6,162 nucleotides of DNA from Chloroflexota bacterium (GTDB lineage: Bacteria; Chloroflexota; Limnocylindria; Limnocylindrales; CSP1-4), in NCBI GenBank assembly GCA_027346765.1, contig DAIERN010000089.1, positions 1-6,162 on the forward strand, in the 5' to 3' direction. The notes beneath the pieces were generated by a model. That model searched no databases and was not told the origin of the DNA. It saw nothing but the letters and a program-made list of their open reading frames with translations. This document shows positions 1 to 6,162 of the stretch, one piece after another (the stretch's first letter is position 1; the number at the start of each line of letters is the position of its first letter). Both the position numbers and the translations under genes were made by a program.

Positions 1-613
1 CCGCGCGCTCGGTCGGTGGGTGCATCTCGCTGGTGCGCATCATCACCAGGCTGACCACGACCGCGAGGTAGCTCACCGCGTTCACGAAGAAGAGCGGCTC
101 GATGCCGATGCCCGCGATCGTCAGGCCGGCGATGGCCGGGCCGATGATGCGGGTGATGTTGAAGACCGTGCTGTTGAGCGCCACGGCGTTGGCGATGTGC
201 TCCCGACCGACCATCTCGATCACGAACGCCTGGCGGATGGGCATGTCGAACGAGTTGACGACGCCCAAGCCCAGCGCAAGCACGAAGATGTGCCACACCT
301 GCACCTGGCCGGTCGCGTACAAGAGAGCCAGGATGAGCGCCAGCAGGCCGGCGGCGATCTGGGTGACCATGAGCGCCTTGCGCTTGGAGACGGAGTCGGC
401 AACGATGCCGCCGATTGGCCCCAGGAACAGGATCGGGCCGAACTGGGCGACGGCAATGATGCCCAGCGCGAGCGGGTCGTTGGTCAATTGCAGGACGAGC
501 CAGGCCTGGCCAACCGACTGCATCCAGGTGCCGATGAGCGACACGAGCATGCCCGTCCAGAACAGCCGGAAGTTGCGGTGGCGGAAGGCGACCAGGCCTT
601 CAGGCAGTTTCAT
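1..613 (-). CDS. MFS exporter, MFS_3/EntS-like family (partial, N-terminal half)
   Basis: This is the N-terminal 204 codons of a major facilitator superfamily transporter in the inner membrane, likely a proton-driven exporter; the substrate cannot be told. It runs off the left edge with no stop. The short cytoplasmic start (FRHRNFRLFW, residues 10-19) leads into six hydrophobic segments at about 17-41, 49-71, 84-100, 104-121, 148-170 and 174-192, the first six-helix bundle. MFS motif A is visible in the loop after helix 2 (GGIVADSVSKRK, residues 68-79). The stretches GTWMQSVGQAWLV (28-40), NSFDMPIRQAF (120-130) and LNSTVFNITRIIGPAIAG (146-163) are hallmarks of the MFS_3 (enterobactin exporter EntS-like) group. 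The ATG overlaps the stop of the upstream kinase-like gene as ATGA, and I see no strong ribosome binding site, so translational coupling is likely. The family call is firm; the function beyond efflux is inference. Confidence 0.9.
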   Translation of the reverse strand, partial: MKLPEGLVAFRHRNFRLFWTGMLVSLIGTWMQSVGQAWLVLQLTNDPLALGIIAVAQFGPILFLGPIGGIVADSVSKRKALMVTQIAAGLLALILALLYATGQVQVWHIFVLALGLGVVNSFDMPIRQAFVIEMVGREHIANAVALNSTVFNITRIIGPAIAGLTIAGIGIEPLFFVNAVSYLAVVVSLVMMRTSEMHPPTERA

Positions 614-1272
614 GGCTGGTTGCTCGTCGCTGCCCTGACGGCGGCCTCGATCAGGTCGGCGCTCCGCTCCACCCCCAGGTGACCGGTGTCGAGCGCCAGG
701 TCGTAGTGGGTAACGTCCTTCCAATCGGCGCCGAAGACACTTTGGATGTACTCGGCGCGCGCGGTGTCGATCGACTGGCACAGCTCGCGCAGCGCCTTCT
801 CCTCTGGTCGCGCCTCCGCGGGGATCTGCTCCACCCGCGCGAGGAGGTAGCGGACGCGGGCGTCGAGTGACGCGTGGAGCTGGACGTGGAAGGTGTTCGG
901 TCGATCGGCCAGGATGAACGCACCGCCGCGACCCAGGATGACCGCGTTGCCGGTGTCAGCCGCTTCCTCGATGACGGCGCGGGTGACCTCGACCAACCGC
1001 TCGTGCACGCTCATTGGCGCGAGCGAGGGCGCCAGGGTCATGCCGGGCAGCGCCGGCTCCGGAGACGCGGCTAGAGCTGACGCGACGCGCTGCCAGACCG
1101 TGGGCAGGCGCTCGTCGTAGCTCTCCAGCTCCTGCTCGGGGATCCCAGCGCGCAGCGCCACCTGGGCGACGATCGCGCGGTCGAGCAGCTCCGACCCAAA
1201 CCGCTGTGCCAGCAGCCGGCCAATTGGCGCCCCCGCGGCACCGAACTGGCGCGAGATCGTTACTACCGGCAA
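610..1272 (-). CDS. Cytidylate kinase-like family protein (P-loop NTPase)
   Basis: This 220-residue cytosolic P-loop protein resembles the cytidylate kinase-like family (Cytidylate_kin2 type), which is distinct from the housekeeping CMP kinase Cmk. The N-terminus VVTISRQFGAAGAPIGRLLA (3-22) is the glycine-rich nucleotide-binding loop, with GxxGxxIG in place of a classical GKS/T. Other family landmarks are the LLDRAIV segment (29-35), GRGGAFIL at 114-121 (usually GRGANYIL), an arginine-rich lid-like region (139-176), and the C-terminal YDLALDTGHLGVERSADLI (190-208). The length is normal for the family. The start is TTG at 1272: the codon before it is a TAG stop, the conserved beta-strand begins three residues in, and GGAG lies 8 bases upstream. 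Family members are mostly uncharacterised, so phosphorylation of CMP is only a possibility. The 4-base overlap with the MFS gene suggests the two work together. Confidence 0.88.
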   Translation of the reverse strand: MPVVTISRQFGAAGAPIGRLLAQRFGSELLDRAIVAQVALRAGIPEQELESYDERLPTVWQRVASALAASPEPALPGMTLAPSLAPMSVHERLVEVTRAVIEEAADTGNAVILGRGGAFILADRPNTFHVQLHASLDARVRYLLARVEQIPAEARPEEKALRELCQSIDTARAEYIQSVFGADWKDVTHYDLALDTGHLGVERSADLIEAAVRAATSNQP

Positions 1273-1280
1273 CTACTTGG

Positions 1281-1284
1281 CTCC
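1281..1284 (-). promoter_or_regulatory. Ribosome binding site for the kinase-like gene (supports TTG start)
   Basis: On the minus strand GGAG is followed by 8 bases and then TTG (1272-1270). A stop codon directly precedes the TTG in frame, so no upstream start is available, and this site makes the rare start credible. Confidence 0.6.
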
Positions 1285-1310
1285 GCAGCTAACGCTGCTG
1301 CGCGCGAAGC

Positions 1311-1339
1311 GGCAGGCTCCCGGCCAATGGCCGGTTGCC
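1311..1339 (-). other. GC-rich hairpin between mdh and the kinase-like gene
   Basis: A perfect inverted repeat, CCGGCC (1320-1325) and GGCCGG (1329-1334), encloses a 3-base AAT loop. An outer GGCA/TGCC pair (1311-1314 with 1336-1339) can extend it across an internal loop. It sits in the 101-base gap after the mdh stop and before the kinase-like start. No T-run follows on either strand, so it is not a standard intrinsic terminator. It could attenuate read-through, protect the mdh 3' end, or be chance in GC-rich DNA. Confidence 0.3.
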
Positions 1340-1373
1340 AGCCGTCGCTTGCTCCACCCCCAAACCCATGGTC

Positions 1374-2417
<1,044 letters not shown>

Positions 2418-2446
2418 TCAAAGCTGGTAGCGATCGGCTCAGCGGC

Positions 2447-2452
2447 TATCCT
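2447..2452 (+). promoter_or_regulatory. Candidate -10 element for a leaderless transcript
   Basis: TATCCT fits the TAnnnT pattern and ends 8 bases before the ATG at 2461, so the predicted transcription start falls on or within about two bases of the start codon. The -35 region (CTGGTA at 2424-2429, 17-base spacer) is a poor match. No Shine-Dalgarno-like sequence lies at a working distance from this ATG, which fits leaderless initiation. Confidence 0.4.
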
Positions 2453-2460
2453 CGTGAGCA

Positions 2461-3723
2461 ATGACTGACCAGCCACTCCCCGACCGACCCGCCGGGGACG
2501 ATTCAGCCACCGACCACCAGCATGCCGACCCGGCCTGGCGGCCGGAGACCCTGGCAGTCCATGCCGGCCTGGCGCCCGACGAGCTGACCGGCGCGGTCGC
2601 GCCGCCCATCTACCAGACGGCCACGTTCGCCCAGGAGGGCGTCGGCCGGCCGCGCGGCGGTTGGGAATACGCCCGAACGGGCAACCCGACGCGCGCCCGC
2701 CTCGAGGAGGCCGTTGCCGCGCTCGAAGGTGGCACGCACGGATTGGCCTTTGCTTCGGGCTCCGCGACCACACAGGTGATCGCCACCCTGGCGCTGCCCG
2801 GTGAGCGGATCCTGTGCGTGAACGACGTCTACGGCGGCACGTTCCGCCTCTTCGAGCGCGTGCTGCGCGACACCGGAGTGGAAGCGAGCTATCACGACTT
2901 TGCCGGGGATTTCGCGGGGGAGCTGGAGCGCAACCTCGACGGTCGCACGCGGCTGGTGTGGCTGGAGACGCCGACCAACCCGCATCTGCGCGTGATCGAC
3001 ATCGCGGCTGTCGCACAGCGCCTCGCGGCGCACGCCGGCGCCCGCGGGGAGCGGCCCATCCTGGTCGTCGACAACACCTTCGCCTCGCCGCTGAACCAGC
3101 AGCCGCATGCGCTGGGCATCGACATCGTTTTCCACTCCGCGACCAAGTACCTGAGCGGCCACTCGGACACGATCAGCGGCGTCCTCGCGACATCGCGCGA
3201 CGATCTATACGAGCGCCTCGCGTTCCTCCAGAACGCGATCGGCGCGGTCCCGGGGCCCATGGACTGCTTCCTGGTGCTGCGCGGCCTGCGCACACTCGCG
3301 CTGCGCATCGAACGGCATTCCGCGAATGCACAGGCCGTCGCTGAGGCGCTTGCAGGGCGCGACGACGTTGAGCGAGTGAACTACCCCGGCCTGCGCAGCG
3401 GCCGCCACGCGCATCCTTCCGCTGACCTCGCGTCGCGCCAGATGCGCTATCCGGGCGGCATGGTGTCGTTCGTGCCCGCGCCGCGTGACGGCCGCTCAGC
3501 CGACGAGCGGGCGCGCAACTTCGTCGAGGGCACGCGGATCTTCGTACTGGCCGAGTCGCTGGGAGGGGTCGAGTCGTTGTGCGAGATCCCTGCCCTCATG
3601 ACCCACGGCAGCGTCGCCAACTCGCCGCTCGAGGTCTCCACCGCGCTCGTGCGCTTATCGGTCGGCGTGGAGCACGTCGACGATCTCGTCGCGGACGTCA
3701 CCCAGGCGCTCGACCGGGCATGA
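2461..3723 (+). CDS. Cystathionine gamma-synthase / gamma-lyase family protein
   Basis: This 420-residue cytosolic PLP enzyme belongs to the Cys/Met metabolism family (fold type I, usually a homotetramer). It either makes cystathionine from an activated homoserine and cysteine or splits cystathionine to cysteine, 2-oxobutanoate and ammonia. Conserved positions are Tyr70 and Arg72 (YARTGNPT, phosphate contact from the neighbouring subunit), ASGSAT (98-103), Tyr124 stacking on PLP (VYGGT), ETPTNP (169-174), Asp204 (DNTFASP), the PLP lysine Lys229 (SATKYLSGHSD), and Arg398 (VRLSVG) for the substrate carboxylate. ESLCEIPALMTH (371-382) is the gamma-synthase/gamma-lyase form, not that of methionine gamma-lyase, and the methionine gamma-lyase cysteine is glycine here (Gly126). 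Synthase versus lyase cannot be settled by eye. The first 26 residues are a His/Asp/Pro-rich extension. ATG 2461 is the only start: a TGA precedes it in frame and no start codon follows before the conserved core. tnaA follows directly. Confidence 0.93.
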   Translation: MTDQPLPDRPAGDDSATDHQHADPAWRPETLAVHAGLAPDELTGAVAPPIYQTATFAQEGVGRPRGGWEYARTGNPTRARLEEAVAALEGGTHGLAFASGSATTQVIATLALPGERILCVNDVYGGTFRLFERVLRDTGVEASYHDFAGDFAGELERNLDGRTRLVWLETPTNPHLRVIDIAAVAQRLAAHAGARGERPILVVDNTFASPLNQQPHALGIDIVFHSATKYLSGHSDTISGVLATSRDDLYERLAFLQNAIGAVPGPMDCFLVLRGLRTLALRIERHSANAQAVAEALAGRDDVERVNYPGLRSGRHAHPSADLASRQMRYPGGMVSFVPAPRDGRSADERARNFVEGTRIFVLAESLGGVESLCEIPALMTHGSVANSPLEVSTALVRLSVGVEHVDDLVADVTQALDRA

Positions 3724-3765
3724 CCTCGCCCGCGGCCGCAGCGCTCGACCCAGCTCAGCAGCCGC

Positions 3766-3770
3766 AGGAG
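3766..3770 (+). promoter_or_regulatory. Ribosome binding site deciding the tnaA start
   Basis: AGGAG followed by 9 bases and GTG at 3780. The alternative ATG at 3720 has no recognisable site in front of it. This makes the internal GTG the better start. Confidence 0.6.
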
Positions 3771-3779
3771 TCCGGACTC

Positions 3780-5150
3780 GTGGATAACTGGCAGACGATC
3801 ATCGAGCCGTTCCGCATCCACTCGGTCGAGCCCATCCGGATGACCACCGTGGCCGAGCGCGACGCCGCGCTCAGGAACGCGGGCTGGAACCTGTTCAACC
3901 TCCACGCCGACGATGTGATCATCGACCTGCTGACCGACTCGGGCACGGGCGCGATGAGCCGCGACCAGTGGGCGGCCATCCAGCACGGCGACGAGTCCTA
4001 CGCCGGCTCGCCGTCGTGGTTTCGCTTCCTCAACGCCGTCCAGAAGCTGTGGCCGCTCAAGCACGTCATTCCCACCCACCAGGGCCGCGCGGCGGAGAAG
4101 ATCCTGTTCAGCGTCATCGGCGGCCCGGGCAAGATCGTGCCCAACAACGCCCACTTCGACACGACCCGCGCCAACGTCGAGAACACCGGCGCGGAGGCGA
4201 TCGACCTGACCCCGCCGCGCAATCCGCACGAGCTCGCACCCTTCAAGGGCGACATCGACGTCGCCGCGCTGGAGCAGCTCATCGCTGAGCGCGGCGCCGG
4301 GAACATCCCGGTCGTATTCATGACGATCACCAACAACTCGATGGGCGGCCAACCGGTGTCGCTGGCCAACCTGCGCGCGGTGCGCGAGGTGTGCACGCGC
4401 TACGGCCTGCCGCTCTTCTTCGACGCCTGCCGCTTCGCCGAGAACGCCTGGTTCATCAAGCAGCGCGAGCCGGGCTACGCCACCAAGTCGATCCCGGACA
4501 TCGTGCACGAGATGGCCGCGCTGGCCGACGGTATGACGATGAGCGCCAAGAAGGACGGCCTGGCCAACATCGGCGGCTGGCTGGCGATGAACGACGACAA
4601 GCTGGCCGAGGCGTGCCGCAATGTGCTGATCCTGACCGAGGGCTTCCCGACCTACGGCGGGCTGGCGGGGCGCGACCTCGAGGCGATCGCCCAGGGTCTC
4701 GAGGAGGTCGTCGAGGAGGACTACCTGCGCTATCGCATCCAGTCGACCGCGTACCTGGGCGAGGCGCTCGATGCGAGTGGCGTGCCGGTGATCCTGCCCA
4801 TCGGCGGTCATGCCGTGTACATCGACGCGCGCGAGATGCTGCCCCACATCCCGCCGCTGGAGTACCCGGGGCAGGCGCTGGCCGTGGCGCTCTATCGCGC
4901 GGGCGGCATCCGCGGTTGCGAGATCGGCACGGTGATGTTCGGGATGCATCCCGACGGCACTGAGACACCAGCCAAGCAGGACCTCGTCCGCCTGGCGATC
5001 CCCCGCCGGACGTACACCCAGTCGCACATCGACTACACGATCGAGGTCATCCAGAAAGTGGCGGCCAGCGCGCGCGACCTGCGCGGCTACCGCATTGCCA
5101 GCGCGCCCGCCGCGTTGCGCCACTTCACCGCTGTTTTCGCGCCGCTATAG
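3780..5150 (+). CDS. tnaA: Tryptophanase (tryptophan indole-lyase)
   Basis: This cytosolic PLP enzyme splits L-tryptophan into indole, pyruvate and ammonia; the family also attacks cysteine and serine. From the GTG at 3780 it is 456 residues, and EPFRI falls at residue 9, as in E. coli TnaA. Conserved residues are Tyr74 (GDESYAGS), Arg103 (THQGR), Asp215 and Arg218 (FFDACRFAENAWFIKQRE), the PLP lysine Lys258 in MSAKKD, GFPTYGGLAGRD (288-299) and Arg404 for the carboxylate. Positions that separate it from tyrosine phenol-lyase all read tryptophanase: Asp127 (Thr in TPL), Ile382 (Arg381 in TPL) and His448 (Phe in TPL). Starting at ATG 3720 instead would overlap the previous stop as ATGA but add 20 Ala/Gln/Pro-rich residues not seen in the family. 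It follows the gamma-synthase family gene with no room for a terminator, so co-transcription is likely. No tnaC leader or tnaB permease is visible. Confidence 0.93.
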   Translation: MDNWQTIIEPFRIHSVEPIRMTTVAERDAALRNAGWNLFNLHADDVIIDLLTDSGTGAMSRDQWAAIQHGDESYAGSPSWFRFLNAVQKLWPLKHVIPTHQGRAAEKILFSVIGGPGKIVPNNAHFDTTRANVENTGAEAIDLTPPRNPHELAPFKGDIDVAALEQLIAERGAGNIPVVFMTITNNSMGGQPVSLANLRAVREVCTRYGLPLFFDACRFAENAWFIKQREPGYATKSIPDIVHEMAALADGMTMSAKKDGLANIGGWLAMNDDKLAEACRNVLILTEGFPTYGGLAGRDLEAIAQGLEEVVEEDYLRYRIQSTAYLGEALDASGVPVILPIGGHAVYIDAREMLPHIPPLEYPGQALAVALYRAGGIRGCEIGTVMFGMHPDGTETPAKQDLVRLAIPRRTYTQSHIDYTIEVIQKVAASARDLRGYRIASAPAALRHFTAVFAPL

Positions 5151-5181
5151 CTGCGATTCGCCGCGGGCGGTGTGGTCGGGT

Positions 5182-5187
5182 TAGGAT
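5182..5187 (+). promoter_or_regulatory. Weak candidate -10 before the secreted protein pair
   Basis: TAGGAT (TAnnnT pattern) lies in the 99-base gap after tnaA, about 62 bases before the next ATG. No convincing -35 accompanies it. The gap holds no obvious intrinsic terminator either, so read-through from tnaA is equally possible. Confidence 0.2.
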
Positions 5188-5249
5188 TGGGGGGCTGCGC
5201 GACGGAGCCGTGAACCCGCCGCCTGAGGGACCGCGCCTTGGAGGGAATA

Positions 5250-5690
5250 ATGCGAAAGCGCCTCGCCGTGCTGGTGCTGCCGTGTGCGCTGCTGATCCTT
5301 GCGCTGATGCCGGCGCAGGCACTCGCCTCGTCCAGCTTCACCGTGACAGTCGAACGCGACACCTGCGTTGCCGGCGCCGGCAAGTACCACCTGGGCCAGG
5401 GCGTGCTGCGCGTACGGATCATCGAATACGGCAAGTCGGGCACTACCCGATTCACCTTCGTGGGACAGGTCTGGCACCGGGCCATCCATGGCACCAAGTG
5501 GACCTTGGAATACCAGTGGCCGGCGAACGACAAACCGTCGTTCCCCAATGACAGCAGCTCGCACTATGAGTCGCGCCAGTTCGCATATGCGCCCAACCAC
5601 AATGCCTATCACAAGATCGCCCTGCGAGTCCGGGCGTGGCACAACAACACAGTGCTGTATTCCAAGCTGGTCCTAGGCAAGTGGTGCTAG
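5250..5690 (+). CDS. Small secreted protein of unknown family, copy A
   Basis: I do not recognise this family. The 146-residue product begins with a classical Sec signal peptide: MRKR, a hydrophobic core at 5-20, and an AQALA cleavage site near residue 26. The mature part is about 120 residues, rich in alternating hydrophobic and polar residues that suggest beta strands, and has only two cysteines, Cys39 and the very last residue Cys146, which could form a disulfide outside the cell. The middle is unusually rich in Trp, His, Tyr and Asn (for example YAPNHNAYHK at 113-122). There is no lipobox, transmembrane helix after the signal, or catalytic motif that I can name. GGAGGG (5240-5245) lies 4 bases before the ATG; a TTG at 5238 is an unlikely longer start. 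Residues 30-70 align without gaps to the next gene, so this is one of a tandem pair, probably co-transcribed. Confidence 0.85.
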   Translation: MRKRLAVLVLPCALLILALMPAQALASSSFTVTVERDTCVAGAGKYHLGQGVLRVRIIEYGKSGTTRFTFVGQVWHRAIHGTKWTLEYQWPANDKPSFPNDSSSHYESRQFAYAPNHNAYHKIALRVRAWHNNTVLYSKLVLGKWC

Positions 5691-5707
5691 CCCACTTTTC
5701 GGCCGCG

Positions 5708-5917
5708 ATGCGCCGCGCAGGCCTGCTGGGGCTCATCCTCGTGGCGCTCATCGTGCCCGGTACGGTGCGCGCCGCGGATGCGTTCCAGTTCGAGATCCGT
5801 CGCAACAGCTGCACGTCGACCGGCCATGACTTCGGCCACGGCGAGATCCTGCTCAAGGTGAAAGTGACGGAGAACGGCGCGTCGGGTGCCAACAAGTTCA
5901 CGCTGGCGGCGGTTGCG
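5708..5917 (+). CDS. Small secreted protein of unknown family, copy B (3' part lost at junction)
   Basis: This is a homologue of the preceding gene, 17 bases downstream. It has its own signal peptide (MRR, hydrophobic 5-18, cleavage near VRA at 20-22) and then a stretch aligning to copy A without gaps: FQFEIRRNSC (26-35) to FTVTVERDTC, ILLKVKVTENG (47-57) to VLRVRIIEYG, and SGANKFT (59-65) to SGTTRFT. About 12 of 40 positions are identical by my count, with many conservative changes, and Cys35 matches Cys39 of copy A. Homology stops after about residue 66. The frame stays open to the window end, but from about 5906 on it is the antisense of a rapA fragment, so the true C-terminus is absent. 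No ribosome binding site is seen before ATG 5708; a GTG at 5684 overlapping the end of copy A is an alternative coupled start. The end given here is approximate. Confidence 0.7.
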
Positions 5918-5920
5918 CAG
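5903..5920. other. Chimeric junction between two unrelated partial genes
   Basis: Plus-strand homology of secreted copy B runs to the FTL codons (5897-5905). Minus-strand RapA homology begins by the RN codons (5917-5912). Two convergent, truncated coding regions thus meet within about 15 bases, with no inverted repeat, target duplication or transposase beside them. This marks either a mis-joined contig or a real illegitimate recombination point. Confidence 0.7.
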
Positions 5921-6162
5921 CATCACCCGGCCGGTGCCGTGGCGATCCACCAGCGCATCGAGCAGGACGTCGGCGGCGGCCGGATCGGGATAGGCCTCCA
6001 GCGCAGCGCGGGCGGCGTCATCGTCGGCCAGCCGATCCGCCAGTGCGCTGCGCTGCGCGGCGTCCAGCGGTGCGCGCGCCGGCAGTGGCTCCGCCAGCGC
6101 CGACAGCGCGCGATAGCCGTCGGCTTCGGCGAGGTAGGCGTCGAGGTCCGCATAGCGCGCCG
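5906..6162 (-). pseudogene. rapA: rapA fragment (RNA polymerase-associated ATPase), truncated at both ends here
   Basis: RapA (HepA) is a Swi2/Snf2-type ATPase that binds RNA polymerase and helps recycle it; it is mainly a gammaproteobacterial protein. Reading leftwards from the window edge, the open frame gives about 85 residues matching the linker region between its two helicase lobes. RYADLDAYLAEADGYRAL corresponds to the E. coli segment LKELDEFVEEQKNYRPV, and DALVDRHGTGRVMLRN to SMLMDRHGTSRVLFRN, with near-identical spacing between them. In RapA the next landmark is a GFPxR motif; here it is missing and the frame continues into the antisense of copy B. The gene therefore enters from the right and breaks off at about 5906-5915. 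The match is from memory of the family but is distinctive. Labelled pseudogene because it is broken; an assembly artefact is at least as likely. Confidence 0.8.

Noticed and set aside
20..682. Plus-strand open frames across the MFS gene
   Set aside because: His/Asp/Arg-rich antisense reading; the minus strand gives a clean six-helix transporter half.
2461..3723. Call as methionine gamma-lyase
   Set aside because: The active-site cysteine after VYG is Gly126 and the C-terminal motif is ESLCEIPALMTH, both typical of cystathionine enzymes.
3447..5123. 558-codon open frame on the minus strand opposite tnaA and the end of the PLP gene
   Set aside because: It is the mirror of a GC-rich coding frame: low-complexity Arg/His/Asp/Val composition, no family motif, and the plus strand carries two unmistakable enzymes.
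3780..5150. Call as tyrosine phenol-lyase (tpl)
   Set aside because: The phenol-binding arginine, the Thr and the Phe typical of that enzyme are replaced by Ile382, Asp127 and His448.
5159..5169. CGCC-GCG-GGCG inverted repeat just after tnaA as a terminator
   Set aside because: Only a 4-bp stem and no T-run; expected by chance in sequence this GC-rich.
5687..5950. Minus-strand open frame beginning DRHGTGRV and continuing left to 5687
   Set aside because: Only the first residues are RapA; the rest is antisense of secreted copy B, so it is a hybrid created by the junction and not a gene.
5917..6162. Continuation of secreted copy B to the window end on the plus strand
   Set aside because: The frame stays open but loses all similarity to copy A and becomes Arg/Gln/Gly-rich, as expected for the antisense of rapA.

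Overview
The window is GC-rich and carries single-copy metabolic genes of one bacterium over about 5.9 kb. The last ~245 bases look as if they come from a different genome. No rRNA or 16S-like marker is present. The gene content (LDH-type malate dehydrogenase, a cytidylate kinase-like protein, a tryptophanase with a GTG start, a possibly leaderless gene) would fit a high-GC lineage such as Chloroflexota, but that is a weak inference from protein character alone.

Left part, minus strand (1-2315): three genes read leftwards from a shared divergent promoter region. They are mdh (malate dehydrogenase), a cytidylate kinase-like P-loop protein with a TTG start, and the first 204 codons of an MFS exporter that runs off the left edge. 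The kinase-like gene and the exporter overlap by four bases (ATGA), so they are probably translated together. A 101-base gap with a GC-rich hairpin separates mdh from the kinase-like gene.

Middle part, plus strand (2461-5150): two PLP-dependent enzymes of amino-acid breakdown lie head to tail. The first is a cystathionine gamma-synthase/gamma-lyase family protein, which has no usable ribosome binding site and may be leaderless. The second is a tryptophanase (tnaA), in which every substrate-selective position I could check reads tryptophanase and not tyrosine phenol-lyase. Its real start is probably a GTG inside the reading frame, 60 bases downstream of the ATG that overlaps the previous stop codon. 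Together the two genes could feed carbon and nitrogen from sulfur amino acids and tryptophan (pyruvate or 2-oxobutanoate, ammonia, H2S, indole) into central metabolism, with mdh transcribed divergently next to them.

Right part (5250-6162): a small secreted protein with a signal peptide and two cysteines is followed 17 bases later by a second, clearly homologous secreted protein. I recognise no known family, and the pair is the best candidate for undescribed biology here. The second copy loses homology near position 5905-5920. From there to the end of the window the opposite strand encodes a piece of RapA, the RNA polymerase recycling ATPase typical of Gammaproteobacteria, cut off just after its RHGTxRV..RN motif. 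The two partial genes meet tail to tail inside both coding sequences, which points to an assembly chimera or, less likely, a real recombination junction. No gene-free stretch exceeds 150 bases.
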